64,000 nt of DNA from assembly GCF_014644315.1 (NCBI RefSeq), contig NZ_BMKL01000001.1, forward strand, positions 2,429,001 to 2,493,000, given 5' to 3'. The position numbers and the translations under genes are program-made. Shown here piece after piece: positions 17,591 through 26,589 of the stretch. Within the stretch, counting starts at the first letter, position 1. Every line of letters starts with the position of its first letter. The notes beneath the pieces were generated by a model. The model was not told the origin of the DNA, ran no database searches, and was given only the letters and a program-made list of their open reading frames with translations. The DNA is from Tsuneonella deserti (lineage in GTDB: Bacteria; Pseudomonadota; Alphaproteobacteria; Sphingomonadales; Sphingomonadaceae).

Positions 17591-18340
17591 ATGAAGAACC
17601 TGTTCTACCGGTCGGTCGCCGCAGTCTGCCTGGCCACCGCCCCGATTGCCCAAGCGACGGCGATGACAGTCCAGCCGGTCGTGCTGGACCTGCAGACCAC
17701 CGGCCGCGACATGTCGCAGGTGATTACGGTGGAGAACACGTTCGCCACCCCGCTGCCCGTGGAGTTGCAGGTCCAACAGCTTGTACTGACCGAAGACGGA
17801 GTCAAGCTCACCGGAGTCGATCCGGGCGACCTCCTGGTGTACCCACCGCAAGCCCTAATCCAGCCCGGGCAAACCCAGGCGTTCCGGGTGCAGTATGTCG
17901 GCGATCCCGACCTTACCGAAAGCCGGCACTACTACATCACCGTGGCCCAGCTTCCGGTGAAGCTGCCCGAGGGGCAGTCAGCGATCCAGATCCTGTACAA
18001 TTTCCAGGTGCTCGTCAGCATCGGGCCAAAGGGCGGCAAACCGGCTCTTGCGGTCGTCGGCAGTACGATCGCTTCGGACGGCGCGGGACACAGCACGCCG
18101 CTCGTAACGGTACGCAATGATTCAGCGAACTACGGATACCTGTCGCAAGGCAAGCTGCGGGTCGTGGCCCGCGATGCTGGCGGCAAGGAGGTGCTGCGCG
18201 AGACGCTCAACGGGCCGGAAATACAGCAGCGGATGGGCTTCGGCCTGATCGGCGGCCACCAGGTGCGCAAGGTCCGCCTGCCGGTCGAACTGCCCACTTC
18301 GGCCGGCACAGTCGAAGTGACTTTCTCAACGGGCGAGTGA
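17591..18340 (+). CDS. Periplasmic pilus chaperone (archaic chaperone–usher type)
   Basis: A PapD-fold chaperone of 249 residues with a signal peptide ending near ATAMTVQP. The first Ig domain shows TVENTFATPLPVELQVQ and PPQALIQPGQTQAFRVQYVG, which matches the G1-strand and donor-strand-complementation region. The second domain includes TVRNDSANYGYLS. It captures pilin subunits in the periplasm and hands them to the usher. The stop lies 2 bases from the usher ATG. Order chaperone–usher–adhesin matches the Csu-type layout. Confidence 0.9.
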   Translation: MKNLFYRSVAAVCLATAPIAQATAMTVQPVVLDLQTTGRDMSQVITVENTFATPLPVELQVQQLVLTEDGVKLTGVDPGDLLVYPPQALIQPGQTQAFRVQYVGDPDLTESRHYYITVAQLPVKLPEGQSAIQILYNFQVLVSIGPKGGKPALAVVGSTIASDGAGHSTPLVTVRNDSANYGYLSQGKLRVVARDAGGKEVLRETLNGPEIQQRMGFGLIGGHQVRKVRLPVELPTSAGTVEVTFSTGE

Positions 18341-18342
18341 CC

Positions 18343-20820
18343 ATGCTGCGCAAGCGCCTCCTGCTGATCCACGTTGGCGTAAGTCTACTGGCGCTGGCCA
18401 CGCCTTCGCTGTCGGTAGCGGCTGACCAGCTTGAGCCGCCCGTTGCGGCGCCAACCCGGATGGTCAACCCCACCGGCCGCGACGTCGTGCTCACCGTGCC
18501 GATGAACGACGGGGCGACATACCTTGGCGACGTGCCGATCACTTTGGGGACAGACCAGGCAATACGACTGCCGGCGGACCGGGTCCTGCAACTGCTGAGC
18601 GAAGTGCTCGCGCCCGACGTCCTGCAGGCGCTGCGTGCAAGCTTTCCGTCTTCCTCGATGGTCACCCCTGCGGACTTTGCGCCCTCGGGCATCCAGGTGG
18701 CGTACGATCCCCAGCGGATCGAACTGGTGTTCACGATTCCGGTCGAACGGCGCGGATCGCGCTCGGTCGCCGTCACCTCGCTCGACCAGGAGCGGCTGGG
18801 CGAAGTGCTCACTCCGCTCGACGCCAGTGCATACCTGAACGTACGCGGCTCGTTCGACCTCGTCGAGGACGGGTTCGACGAAGGTTTCGAGAACCCGAAC
18901 ATGCTGCTCGATGGCGCGGTCCGTCTCGGGGGGGTCGTCGCCGAAAGCGATGCGATATGGAGCCCGGGCGGCTTCGGGCCCGATTTCCAGCGCCTCGGTA
19001 GCAGGCTCGTGTACGACGATACCGGCAATATTATGCGGTGGACTGCGGGGGATCTCGAGACGACCGGGCGTGGGTTCCAGTCGGTTCCGGACATTGCTGG
19101 CATTTCACTGTACCGCTCATACGGCGTCCTTAATCCGCAGCAGATTATTCGACCGCGCGGTGATCGCAGCTTCCGCTTGGAAAGGGCCTCAATCGTGGAG
19201 GTGCTGGTCAACGGCCAACAGGTCCGCAGGCTACAGCTCGCCCCCGGTAACTACGACCTGCGCGACTTTCCTTTTGCCCAAGGCGCGAACGACATCCGAC
19301 TCAACGTGCTGGATGACACCGGGCGTACGGAAATCCTGCGGTTCAACGTTTTTCTCGACCAGACCCAACTCGCCAAAGGCCTCAGCGAGTTCGGGCTGTA
19401 CGCGGGCATTCGTGCGCCGCTTCGCCGGTCGGGGCCGCACTACACCGACGATCCGATGTTCAGCGGATATTATCGCCGCGGACTGAGCGACTACGTGACC
19501 GTGGGAGTCAATCTTCAGGCGGACAAGGATGTACAGATGGGCGGTGTCGAGGCGGTCATGGGTACCTCGATCGGCACGTTCGGCCTGCAAGCAGCTGTCA
19601 GCCATTTCGATGGCGCTGGTAACGGCGTGGCGTTGTTGGGCACCTTCCAGCGGCTGATCCAGCGCGGAGACGGCCAAAGCGATACGCTCAACCTATTCGC
19701 GGAGCACCGCAGCAAGAACTTCGCGCCGATTAGCTTCTTCCTCCCCGACAATCCGTTCGAATTCGAGGTCGGCGGCGGCTACAGCCATGCCTTCACCGAC
19801 CGGGTATATGCCGGCGTCGACGGACGCTACGGCAAGGGACGGGGCGCCAAGCCGGACGTGGCCAGCGCCCGGCTGACCGCGGGATGGCGGATAACAGATG
19901 CCGCGACTCTCAACTTGGAGGGCCGATACATCAAGGATTCGCAGGGCGACGAAGTCAGCGCGTTCGCCTCGCTGACGGTGCGCCTTGGTCGCTATTCCTC
20001 GGTTCGCGGCGAATTCGATACGCGCGGCGACAGGGCGCGCGTATCGTATCAAACCCTGCGCGGATCGGGGGTCGGCAGCTACAACGTCACCGCCGATGCG
20101 GAAACGAGCCGCTTCGGCAGCGGGCTCAGCGTCAACGCGAACTATTTTGCCAACCGCGCGGAGTTGGGCTTCAGCCACTACGGTTCGTTCAACGGACGGT
20201 TCGGCGACAGCGTCAGTCAGCGCAGCAACTTCCGGTTGGGCACCTCGATCGCCGTTGGCGGCGGCGCGGTGTCGATCGGCCGCCCGATCTACGACAGCTT
20301 CGCTATCGTCAGGCCGCACCGCTCGCTCAAGGGCGCCAATGTGGTCGTCGATCCGACCACGTTCGGCTACGTGGCCGAAACCGGTGCGCTTGGAACGGCA
20401 ACGATGCCGGGCCTCTCCTCCTACGCCGAACGCACGGTGCCGGTCGATATCGAGAACGCCCCGGCGGGTACCGACATCGGCCAGGGCACGTTCCGGCTCT
20501 TCCCCGGTTACCGGAGCGGATACATGCTCGAGGTCGGGTCGGACTACAACGTGACTGCACTCGGCACGATGCTGAACGCGGACGGCGAGCCAGTCGCGCT
20601 CGTTTCCGGGAGCGCGCGCGAGATTGCACACCCCGAGCGCGCGCCAGTTATCGTGTTCACCAATCGCCAGGGCCGCTTCGGCGCGGCCGGTCTCGCTCCG
20701 GGCAAATGGCGCGTCGAGATGCTCGACGAAGCCCGCTCGGTCTATATCATCGATGTGGCGCCAGAGACGCAGGGCGTGCTGCGGCTGGGTGAAATCCGGC
20801 CCTCAGGGGAAAATCAATGA
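18343..20820 (+). CDS. Outer membrane pilus usher
   Basis: The usher forms the outer-membrane pore through which chaperone–subunit complexes polymerise. I take the ATG at 18343 (a GTG at 18337 overlapping the chaperone stop is possible); the product is 825 residues. After a signal peptide, an N-terminal domain precedes a long beta-barrel region with a plug-like segment (SIVEVLVNGQQVRRLQLAPG, about residues 286–305, then NYDLRDFPF). The C-terminal part (NRQGRFGAAGLAPGKWRV) matches usher C-terminal domains. Its stop overlaps the adhesin start by ATGA. Confidence 0.92.
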   Translation: MLRKRLLLIHVGVSLLALATPSLSVAADQLEPPVAAPTRMVNPTGRDVVLTVPMNDGATYLGDVPITLGTDQAIRLPADRVLQLLSEVLAPDVLQALRASFPSSSMVTPADFAPSGIQVAYDPQRIELVFTIPVERRGSRSVAVTSLDQERLGEVLTPLDASAYLNVRGSFDLVEDGFDEGFENPNMLLDGAVRLGGVVAESDAIWSPGGFGPDFQRLGSRLVYDDTGNIMRWTAGDLETTGRGFQSVPDIAGISLYRSYGVLNPQQIIRPRGDRSFRLERASIVEVLVNGQQVRRLQLAPGNYDLRDFPFAQGANDIRLNVLDDTGRTEILRFNVFLDQTQLAKGLSEFGLYAGIRAPLRRSGPHYTDDPMFSGYYRRGLSDYVTVGVNLQADKDVQMGGVEAVMGTSIGTFGLQAAVSHFDGAGNGVALLGTFQRLIQRGDGQSDTLNLFAEHRSKNFAPISFFLPDNPFEFEVGGGYSHAFTDRVYAGVDGRYGKGRGAKPDVASARLTAGWRITDAATLNLEGRYIKDSQGDEVSAFASLTVRLGRYSSVRGEFDTRGDRARVSYQTLRGSGVGSYNVTADAETSRFGSGLSVNANYFANRAELGFSHYGSFNGRFGDSVSQRSNFRLGTSIAVGGGAVSIGRPIYDSFAIVRPHRSLKGANVVVDPTTFGYVAETGALGTATMPGLSSYAERTVPVDIENAPAGTDIGQGTFRLFPGYRSGYMLEVGSDYNVTALGTMLNADGEPVALVSGSAREIAHPERAPVIVFTNRQGRFGAAGLAPGKWRVEMLDEARSVYIIDVAPETQGVLRLGEIRPSGENQ

Positions 20821-21902
20821 CCAGGTCCAGATACGTACGCCGCTGCCTCGCCGGATTGGCTCTTGCATCTGCGCTCGCCTGGGGCGGGGCGGCAAGCGCC
20901 GCGACATGCGGCATCACTGGCAGCGCGACGGCGACTGCGGCCACGTACGATCCCTTTAGCCCAACCGGCCTGCCCACCACCCTCGTCACTTTGCAACTCA
21001 CGCGCGTGAATGGCGGCGGCGGGGAGAAGACGAATACGGTCAATTTCTTCCTGAAAAGCAATTCGACCGCTGCCGATGGAACCTCGATCGTCCCCACTTC
21101 GGTCGCGGTCGATGGTCTTGTGACCGGTCTGAACCTCGACATCTTCTACGACTTCAACGAGGCGCCGCCGATCTATGCTCCGACCACCCTCAATCCGTCG
21201 CCGGCGAAAAAGTATCTGAAGATCGAATTCACCGGGAATAACGCCGCCTCGGACTTCGCCACCGTGACTTTCCAAGTCACCTTGCCGGCGAACCTGGACC
21301 TCAATGCTTCGACGACGCTTCCGTTCGATGCGATTTTTGCCTGCTCGACGACTGGCGGTGGCGGGCAGACGCAGCAGACAGGCTCGATAATCAATGCGGT
21401 GACTTTTCCGATCACCGTGCTCAGCGCGCTGCAGGCATCCTACGGCGGGACCGCGCTCGACTTCGGAGAGATCGGTGACAAGACGACTGCGCAGGTTCAG
21501 GCTGCGCCGCTCACTTACGTTACGGCGCCGACCAACTATGTCCGCGTGCAAAGTTCGGGACCTTATGAAGTCTCGCTTACGTCCGCCAACAACTATTACA
21601 TGACGCCGAGCGGAACCGCGACGGGTGACCCGCTGCAGAAGGTGGGTTACAACCTCAAGTTCCTAGGGGTCACTCGCAATCCAGGGGGCACCATGCCGAT
21701 TGCGACGATCTGCCCGCGAGCCGGGGTCGGTACTGCGGCAGAAGATCATCTTAATATCCAGGCACAACTGGCCGAAGGCGGCGCAGGAAAGGTCGTCTCG
21801 CCCACCTACCTCGATACGCTCACGGTCACCATCGCCCCAAAAGCGGCGATGACGACGCCCACGTCAGGGGGAGAATGCTCGGGCCTCAGCGGACAGTTCT
21901 GA
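20817..21902 (+). CDS. Two-domain tip adhesin-like pilin (CsuE-type position)
   Basis: A 361-residue exported protein (signal peptide ending GAASAA) coupled to the usher by a four-base overlap. The size and place after the usher fit the tip subunits of archaic pili, which carry an N-terminal binding domain and a C-terminal pilin domain. The N-terminal half contains CGITGSATATAATYDPFSP; the C-terminal half ends with DTLTVTIAPKA followed by a cysteine-containing tail. Binding target is unknown. The spore coat U similarity is by eye. Confidence 0.8.
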   Translation: MTRSRYVRRCLAGLALASALAWGGAASAATCGITGSATATAATYDPFSPTGLPTTLVTLQLTRVNGGGGEKTNTVNFFLKSNSTAADGTSIVPTSVAVDGLVTGLNLDIFYDFNEAPPIYAPTTLNPSPAKKYLKIEFTGNNAASDFATVTFQVTLPANLDLNASTTLPFDAIFACSTTGGGGQTQQTGSIINAVTFPITVLSALQASYGGTALDFGEIGDKTTAQVQAAPLTYVTAPTNYVRVQSSGPYEVSLTSANNYYMTPSGTATGDPLQKVGYNLKFLGVTRNPGGTMPIATICPRAGVGTAAEDHLNIQAQLAEGGAGKVVSPTYLDTLTVTIAPKAAMTTPTSGGECSGLSGQF

Positions 21903-21917
21903 GCCTGCGGCCTTACT

Positions 21918-22364
21918 CTAGAGCGGCTCGATGCGGAAGCTCAGTGAACCGCCCTCTACGCCCTCGGGCAGAGCAACCGCCAAGCTGTGACTGTCGACGG
22001 CGGGCCTGTCTGACTGGCTGATCACCGTGGTCCCATCCTGCGATAGCGTCACTTCGGTGCCGTCGACAATCAGGCGCGCTTTCGCAAGCGACGCGGAATA
22101 GTCGGCGTGCACCCGGTATCCGCGCGGACTGTTGCAGAATTCGTTAAGCTGTCCCAGGCTGGCGGTGCCCGGTTCGGCGGCCACGATATTGGATGTGACA
22201 CGGGCGTGACAGATCACCGGGACGAAGCCGCCGATAGAAATCTGGGTGGACGGGCTCCCGAGGGCAACGCCTGTATCTATGCCAATCGCTGGGGTACCTA
22301 GGAGCAATACCCCAATGCCTAAGACACTGGTCATTCTCAAGGCAGTCATGACACTAATCTCCAT
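21918..22364 (-). CDS. Exported pilin-like protein, convergent with the pilus operon
   Basis: A 148-residue product with a hydrophobic N-terminus (MTALRMTSVLGIGVLLL) and a mature start ISIGGFVPVICHARV that resembles the first strand plus cysteine of the pilins. A second cysteine is in LNEFCNSPRGYRV, and the protein ends GGSLSFRIEPL. It lies 15 bases from the end of the adhesin gene on the opposite strand. It may be an extra minor subunit under separate control, or an unrelated beta-rich exported protein; I cannot decide. Confidence 0.6.
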   Translation of the reverse strand: MEISVMTALRMTSVLGIGVLLLGTPAIGIDTGVALGSPSTQISIGGFVPVICHARVTSNIVAAEPGTASLGQLNEFCNSPRGYRVHADYSASLAKARLIVDGTEVTLSQDGTTVISQSDRPAVDSHSLAVALPEGVEGGSLSFRIEPL

Positions 22365-22672
22365 CAGCTATCTGCCGATGAATAAGCGCTAATGGTTAAC
22401 GTCCAGCCGATGAAACACAGTTAACGATTGTTAGCCGGGGGGTCTTGCCTTGCCTCCCTTCGTCATTTTGACACAAAGGGCTGAGTACGAGGGGGTGACG
22501 ATCCCCGAAGTCGCACTTTCTTGAACGCAGCCCTCGGCACTAGGCGATGTGATCGAGACGGCGTTCGCGGCGCGTGTGTCGGCCTGTTGCAATTTTACTT
22601 GAACTGAGATTTCACCCCCGTTTCGCTCCTTTTGGTGCGGACGAGGAGCCATATCCGGAGTAAACTCAGCAC
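22365..22672. promoter_or_regulatory. Divergent intergenic region before PilZ gene
   Basis: About 300 bases between the leftward pilin-like gene and the rightward PilZ gene. It contains GTTAAC twice (22395–22400 and 22420–22425) in an AT-rich pocket close to the leftward start. No recognised gene lies here. The GTTAAC elements resemble those in the AraC/pilus control region, so common regulation is possible but unproven. Confidence 0.3.
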
Positions 22673-23191
22673 GTGGATGAAGGCGATTTCTTGTTCGTGG
22701 CACGGAATGGCTCAATATGGGCATGTTGGCTTAGCGGGAAGCCGGCTGTGGAACTCGGTCCGGAGCAGGAGATTCGGACGGCAATGGAGCAGATTTTAGG
22801 GTCTCCCTGCTTAGCGAAAGCCGCCGTCGGCGCTCCCTTGGCAAATTCTATCGAGCACTCGCCACCCACTGCCGCTCCGGCCCAACCCCGTCATGTGATT
22901 GAGCGGACGGCACCTCGGCATGAGCTGACTATCATCGGACGAATTTTTACTAGCGTTGGTTCTCGCGACGTAACCATTCGGGATCTGTCCGAGACAGGAT
23001 GTCATTTCCTGGATTTAGCAAGCGAGTTGCGACCCGAGACCCGTTTAACAATCAGGATTGGCACAATCGGGCCGATCGAAGCAACGGTCCGATGGCGCAA
23101 AAATCAGAGCGTGGGTATTCAGTTCAGAACAGCCCTCTATCCCTCTGTTTTTCAACATATCTGCGATCAATTTGACCTGCGCAAACGATGA
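22673..23191 (+). CDS. PilZ-domain protein
   Basis: A 172-residue soluble protein starting at GTG 22673. Residues about 85–170 resemble a PilZ domain: DVTIRDLSETGCHFL contains the DxSxxG loop that contacts c-di-GMP, followed by TRLTIRIGTIGPIEATVRW and GIQFRTAL. The upstream arginine motif (RxxxR) is weak (TAPRHEL), so ligand binding is uncertain. The first 80 residues have no recognised domain. Position at the right end of the pilus block suggests a link between second messenger and surface attachment. Confidence 0.7.
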   Translation: MDEGDFLFVARNGSIWACWLSGKPAVELGPEQEIRTAMEQILGSPCLAKAAVGAPLANSIEHSPPTAAPAQPRHVIERTAPRHELTIIGRIFTSVGSRDVTIRDLSETGCHFLDLASELRPETRLTIRIGTIGPIEATVRWRKNQSVGIQFRTALYPSVFQHICDQFDLRKR

Positions 23192-23481
23192 CTACTCTCG
23201 TCAACCAGACTGCAAGTTAATCCACTCACGTCCAGCCGCATTTGTACGCGTAAGGAAGCGCCGCATCGGTGCTGGTTCTCTCCATTCAGTTATGATGACG
23301 ACCGCGACTGAGAGCGGGAGATCGTTCACAAAAGGCCGAAATGGCCCAGTGAGGCCAACCGGCGCTACGCAATCTACGACGCGATGAGCGCGAGAAACTC
23401 GGCTATAGCGCAATTCCGACGACGGACAGACTCAGACGTCCGGCTGGTGGTCTAGGAACGAGGGCGGGTGGCATCCGCGTA
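23192..23481. other. Right flank of the accessory block
   Basis: About 290 bases between PilZ and nadD. A 47-codon plus-strand stretch (23312–23455) has coding-like composition (KRPKWPSEANRRYAIYDAM) but no recognised family and no clear start; it could be a gene remnant. No direct repeat shared with the left flank near 5081 was found by eye. Confidence 0.3.
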
Positions 23482-24105
23482 TCAATCGATGAGGCGTCCG
23501 CTAACCCCGTCCCGTGGCCTGCTGCGAGCGTAGCGGTCGGCCCATAGCGGTTCGGCCTCGCGCAGGGCGGTGGCCGACATCGGATCGGGATCGAATCCGA
23601 TCCATGCAATCATCGGCAAGCGGCTTCCGGCAGCGAGCGCGCCGGGCGAAACACGGTAGCGGCGCAGCCACGACATGGCCGGGCTGGTGAACGCCTTCCG
23701 CGCGTATCCGGGCCGCGCGAACACGGCGATCGGCATGGTCCTGGCAATCGCACGCCAATCCTTCCAGCGATGGAACTGGGCAAGATTGTCTGCCCCCATG
23801 ATCCACACGAACCGGCGTCGTGGGAAGCGCCGCTGCAATGCGCGAAGCGTGTCGATGGTGTACCGCGTGCCCAACTCGCGCTCGATTGCCGTCACCCGGA
23901 TCGGCGCTCGCCGGGCGGCGTCGCGGGCCGAGGCAACCCGTGCGCCAAGGGGGGCCATGCCGGCGGCAGATTTCAGCGGGTTACCAGGAGAAACCAGCCA
24001 CCACACCTCGTCCAGCCCCAGTTCCGCCAGCGCCGCGAGGCTGATCTGGCGGTGCGCCCGGTGAGCCGGGTTGAAACTGCCTCCCAGGAGGCCGGTGCGG
24101 ATCAC
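23482..24105 (-). CDS. nadD: Nicotinate-nucleotide adenylyltransferase
   Basis: NadD adenylates nicotinate mononucleotide in NAD synthesis. I chose the GTG at 24105, two bases after the stop of the aldo/keto reductase gene, giving 207 residues; longer readings overlap that gene. The nucleotidyltransferase signature is GGSFNPAHRAHR, with MGADNLAQFHRWKDW and PMSATALRE further on. In related genomes nadD is followed directly by rsfS; here that neighbour is 18.4 kb away. Confidence 0.92.
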   Translation of the reverse strand: MIRTGLLGGSFNPAHRAHRQISLAALAELGLDEVWWLVSPGNPLKSAAGMAPLGARVASARDAARRAPIRVTAIERELGTRYTIDTLRALQRRFPRRRFVWIMGADNLAQFHRWKDWRAIARTMPIAVFARPGYARKAFTSPAMSWLRRYRVSPGALAAGSRLPMIAWIGFDPDPMSATALREAEPLWADRYARSRPRDGVSGRLID

Positions 24106-24107
24106 CG

Positions 24108-25163
24108 TCAGCCTGGGGTGCGGCGCGGCGAGACCTTCTCGTCGCGGTAGCTGCCTTGAAAGCCGAGCATCCAGCCGGGGTATTCGTGCGGCAAGCGGCT
24201 GAGCTTGTCGAGCTCGTCCCACTCGTCCCGCGTGAAGGTGACCTCCCCCGCGCCGATGTTGTCGGCGAGCTGGTCCGCCCGCTTGGCGCCCACGATGACG
24301 GTCGAAACCACCGGCTGGTGCAGCAGCCACGCGAGCGCGACCTGTGCGACGCTGACGCCCTTCGACTGCCCGATCCGGTTCATCGCGTCGATCAGGCCAT
24401 AGGCGCGATCCATCTCGACCGGGGGGAAATCGAACGCTGCGCGACGGCCTTCCCCCTGGCTGCGATTGTCATCTCCGCGAGTATATTTACCGCTGAGGAG
24501 CCCGCCGGCGAGCGGCGACCAGACCATAAGGCCAACTCCTTCGCTTCGCAGCATCGGCACGATCTCGCGCTCGAGGTCCCGCCCTGCGATGGTGTAGTAG
24601 GCCTGGAGCGAGGCGAATTTCTCCAGCCCCAGCCGCTCGCTGAGGCCGAGCGCCTTCATGATCTGCCACGCCGCCCAGTTGGACACGCCGACATAACGCG
24701 CGCGGCCGGTCCGGACGATGTCGTCGAGAGCGCGCAGCGCTTCCTCCATCGGTGTCTGCGAGTCCCATCCGTGGACCTGGTAGAGATCGACATGGTCGAG
24801 CCCGAGCCGTTCGAGGCTCGCATCGATCTGGTGCATCAGGTGATAGCGGCTGACGCCTGCATCGTTGGGCCCCTCGCCCATGGGTCCCATCGCCTTGGTG
24901 GCGATCACCACGTCCGAACGCGCGAGGCCGAGGTCCTTGAGCGCCTGGCCGACGAAGCGTTCCGACTGGCCGCGGGTATAGACGTTGGCGGTATCGATGA
25001 AGTTGATGCCGGCGTCGAAGGCCTGCTTCACCAGCGCGGTGGAGGCCGACTGGTCCAGTCCCGCCACGTTTGCGAAGCGCCCCGGATCGGTCCCGAAAGT
25101 CATCGCGCCCAGGCACAGTTCGGAAACGATCAGCCCGGTCGAGCCCAGTCGGTTGTAACGCAT
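24108..25163 (-). CDS. Aldo/keto reductase
   Basis: A 351-residue NADPH-dependent reductase with a TIM barrel. The catalytic tetrad is visible: Asp and Tyr in FIDTANVYTRG, Lys in VIATKAMG and His in LYQVHGWD. The start LGSTGLIVSELCLGAMTFG and late VIVGAKRADQLADN match the broad-specificity bacterial group (YghZ/Tas-like). It sits between proA and nadD on the same strand with gaps of 25 and 2 bases, so it may be cotranscribed. The substrate is unknown. Confidence 0.9.
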   Translation of the reverse strand: MRYNRLGSTGLIVSELCLGAMTFGTDPGRFANVAGLDQSASTALVKQAFDAGINFIDTANVYTRGQSERFVGQALKDLGLARSDVVIATKAMGPMGEGPNDAGVSRYHLMHQIDASLERLGLDHVDLYQVHGWDSQTPMEEALRALDDIVRTGRARYVGVSNWAAWQIMKALGLSERLGLEKFASLQAYYTIAGRDLEREIVPMLRSEGVGLMVWSPLAGGLLSGKYTRGDDNRSQGEGRRAAFDFPPVEMDRAYGLIDAMNRIGQSKGVSVAQVALAWLLHQPVVSTVIVGAKRADQLADNIGAGEVTFTRDEWDELDKLSRLPHEYPGWMLGFQGSYRDEKVSPRRTPG

Positions 25164-25188
25164 TGCAGTCTCTCCTTTGTCGAGCGAA

Positions 25189-26457
25189 CTAGCCCCTCAC
25201 CTGGCCGTTCCCCCGCACCAGCCACTTGTAGGTGGTCAGGCCCTCCAGCGCGACCGGCCCGCGCGCGTGCAGGCGCCCCGTCGCGATGCCGATTTCGGCG
25301 CCGAGCCCGAACTCTCCCCCGTCCGCGAATTGCGACGAGGCATTGTGCATCACGATCGCCGAATCGACTTCGGCAAGAAAGCGCGCGGCAATCTCGGCGT
25401 CCTCGGTAACAATCGCATCGGTGTGGTGCGAACCATGCGCTGCAATGTGCGCCAGCGCGGCCTCCAGCCCGTCGACCACCGCCACCGACAGCACGGCGTC
25501 GAGATACTCGGTATCCCAGTCCTCGTCGCTTGCGGGCTTGATGCGCGGGTCGATCGCCTGCGCACGCGCATCGCCGCGCAGCTCGCAGCCCGAGTCCATC
25601 AACGCCCCGAGCAACGCGGGAGCGTCGGGAAATGCGGCATCGACCAGCAGCGTCTCCATCGCTCCGCAGATACCGGTGCGGCGCAGCTTGGCGTCCAGCG
25701 CAATACGGCGGGACATGCCGGGGTCGGCGGCAGCGTGCACGTACGTGTGGTTGATGCCGTCAAGATGAGCCAGCACGGGCACGCGGGCGTCTGCCTGCAC
25801 TCGCGCCACCAACGCCTTGCCCCCGCGCGGCACGATCATGTCGATGAGGCCCGCGCCCCCGAGCATCGCACCGACGAGTGCGCGATCCTGGCTGCCGACA
25901 AGCTGGACGGCGTCTTCCGGCAATCCTTCCGAGACAATTCCGCGCACGAAAGCGGCATGCAGCGCGCGGTTCGACTCCACCGCCTCGCTCCCGCCGCGCA
26001 GAAGCACCGCGTTCCCGGCTCGCACGCACAGGGCCGCCGCATCGACGGTGACGTTGGGCCGGCTCTCGTAAACGATCGCGATGACGCCGATCGGCACGCG
26101 CACTCGCTCCAGAACCAGGCCATTGGGCCGGGTATCGCGCGAGATCACCTCGCCGAGCGGGGATTTGAGACCGGCGACGGCGTCCACCGCCGCAGCGATC
26201 GCGGCAAGCCGCGCCGAATCGAGCCGAAGCCGGTCGAGCATGGCGGGTGAAAGTCCCGCCGCCTCGCCGCGCGCCATGTCGCGCGCATTGGCCGCCAGGA
26301 TTGCGGCTTCCTCTTGCCGCAGCGCCCGCCCCGCCGCCCGTAGTCCGGCGACCCGTTGTCCGTCGCCCATCCGTGCAAGCAGGACCTGCGCCTTGCGCGC
26401 CTGCCGTGCCATTCCGGCAACGACAGCCGAGGGATCGAGGAGGTCTGCATCGGCCAT
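25189..26457 (-). CDS. proA: Glutamate-5-semialdehyde dehydrogenase
   Basis: ProA reduces gamma-glutamyl phosphate in proline synthesis. The 422-residue length is standard. The catalytic cysteine lies in TGICGAMETLLV, with the NADPH region VIYESRPNVTVDAAALC and the C-terminal FGLGAEIGIATGRLHARGPV motif typical of the enzyme. Upstream (on this strand) is a 239-base divergent region shared with the M23 gene. Confidence 0.95.
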   Translation of the reverse strand: MADADLLDPSAVVAGMARQARKAQVLLARMGDGQRVAGLRAAGRALRQEEAAILAANARDMARGEAAGLSPAMLDRLRLDSARLAAIAAAVDAVAGLKSPLGEVISRDTRPNGLVLERVRVPIGVIAIVYESRPNVTVDAAALCVRAGNAVLLRGGSEAVESNRALHAAFVRGIVSEGLPEDAVQLVGSQDRALVGAMLGGAGLIDMIVPRGGKALVARVQADARVPVLAHLDGINHTYVHAAADPGMSRRIALDAKLRRTGICGAMETLLVDAAFPDAPALLGALMDSGCELRGDARAQAIDPRIKPASDEDWDTEYLDAVLSVAVVDGLEAALAHIAAHGSHHTDAIVTEDAEIAARFLAEVDSAIVMHNASSQFADGGEFGLGAEIGIATGRLHARGPVALEGLTTYKWLVRGNGQVRG

Positions 26458-26589
26458 GGAGAAATCGCCTAGCAGCGGCGGCTGCGGCTGTCAGGAGCGA
26501 AACAAGCCTGGGGTTTGGCACCAAGCACCGCTAAGGAATGTTTACGCCCGAGGGCGGAAAGTTCCGGACCATTTCCTCGCTTCATCGCA

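Noticed and set aside
22431..22724. A 97-codon minus-strand frame before PilZ
   Set aside because: No ribosome binding site or recognisable domain, and it overlaps the PilZ start.
24106..24330. A longer NadD starting 75 codons upstream
   Set aside because: The extension lies entirely inside the aldo/keto reductase gene in another frame and is low-complexity; GTG 24105 gives the normal NadD N-terminus.
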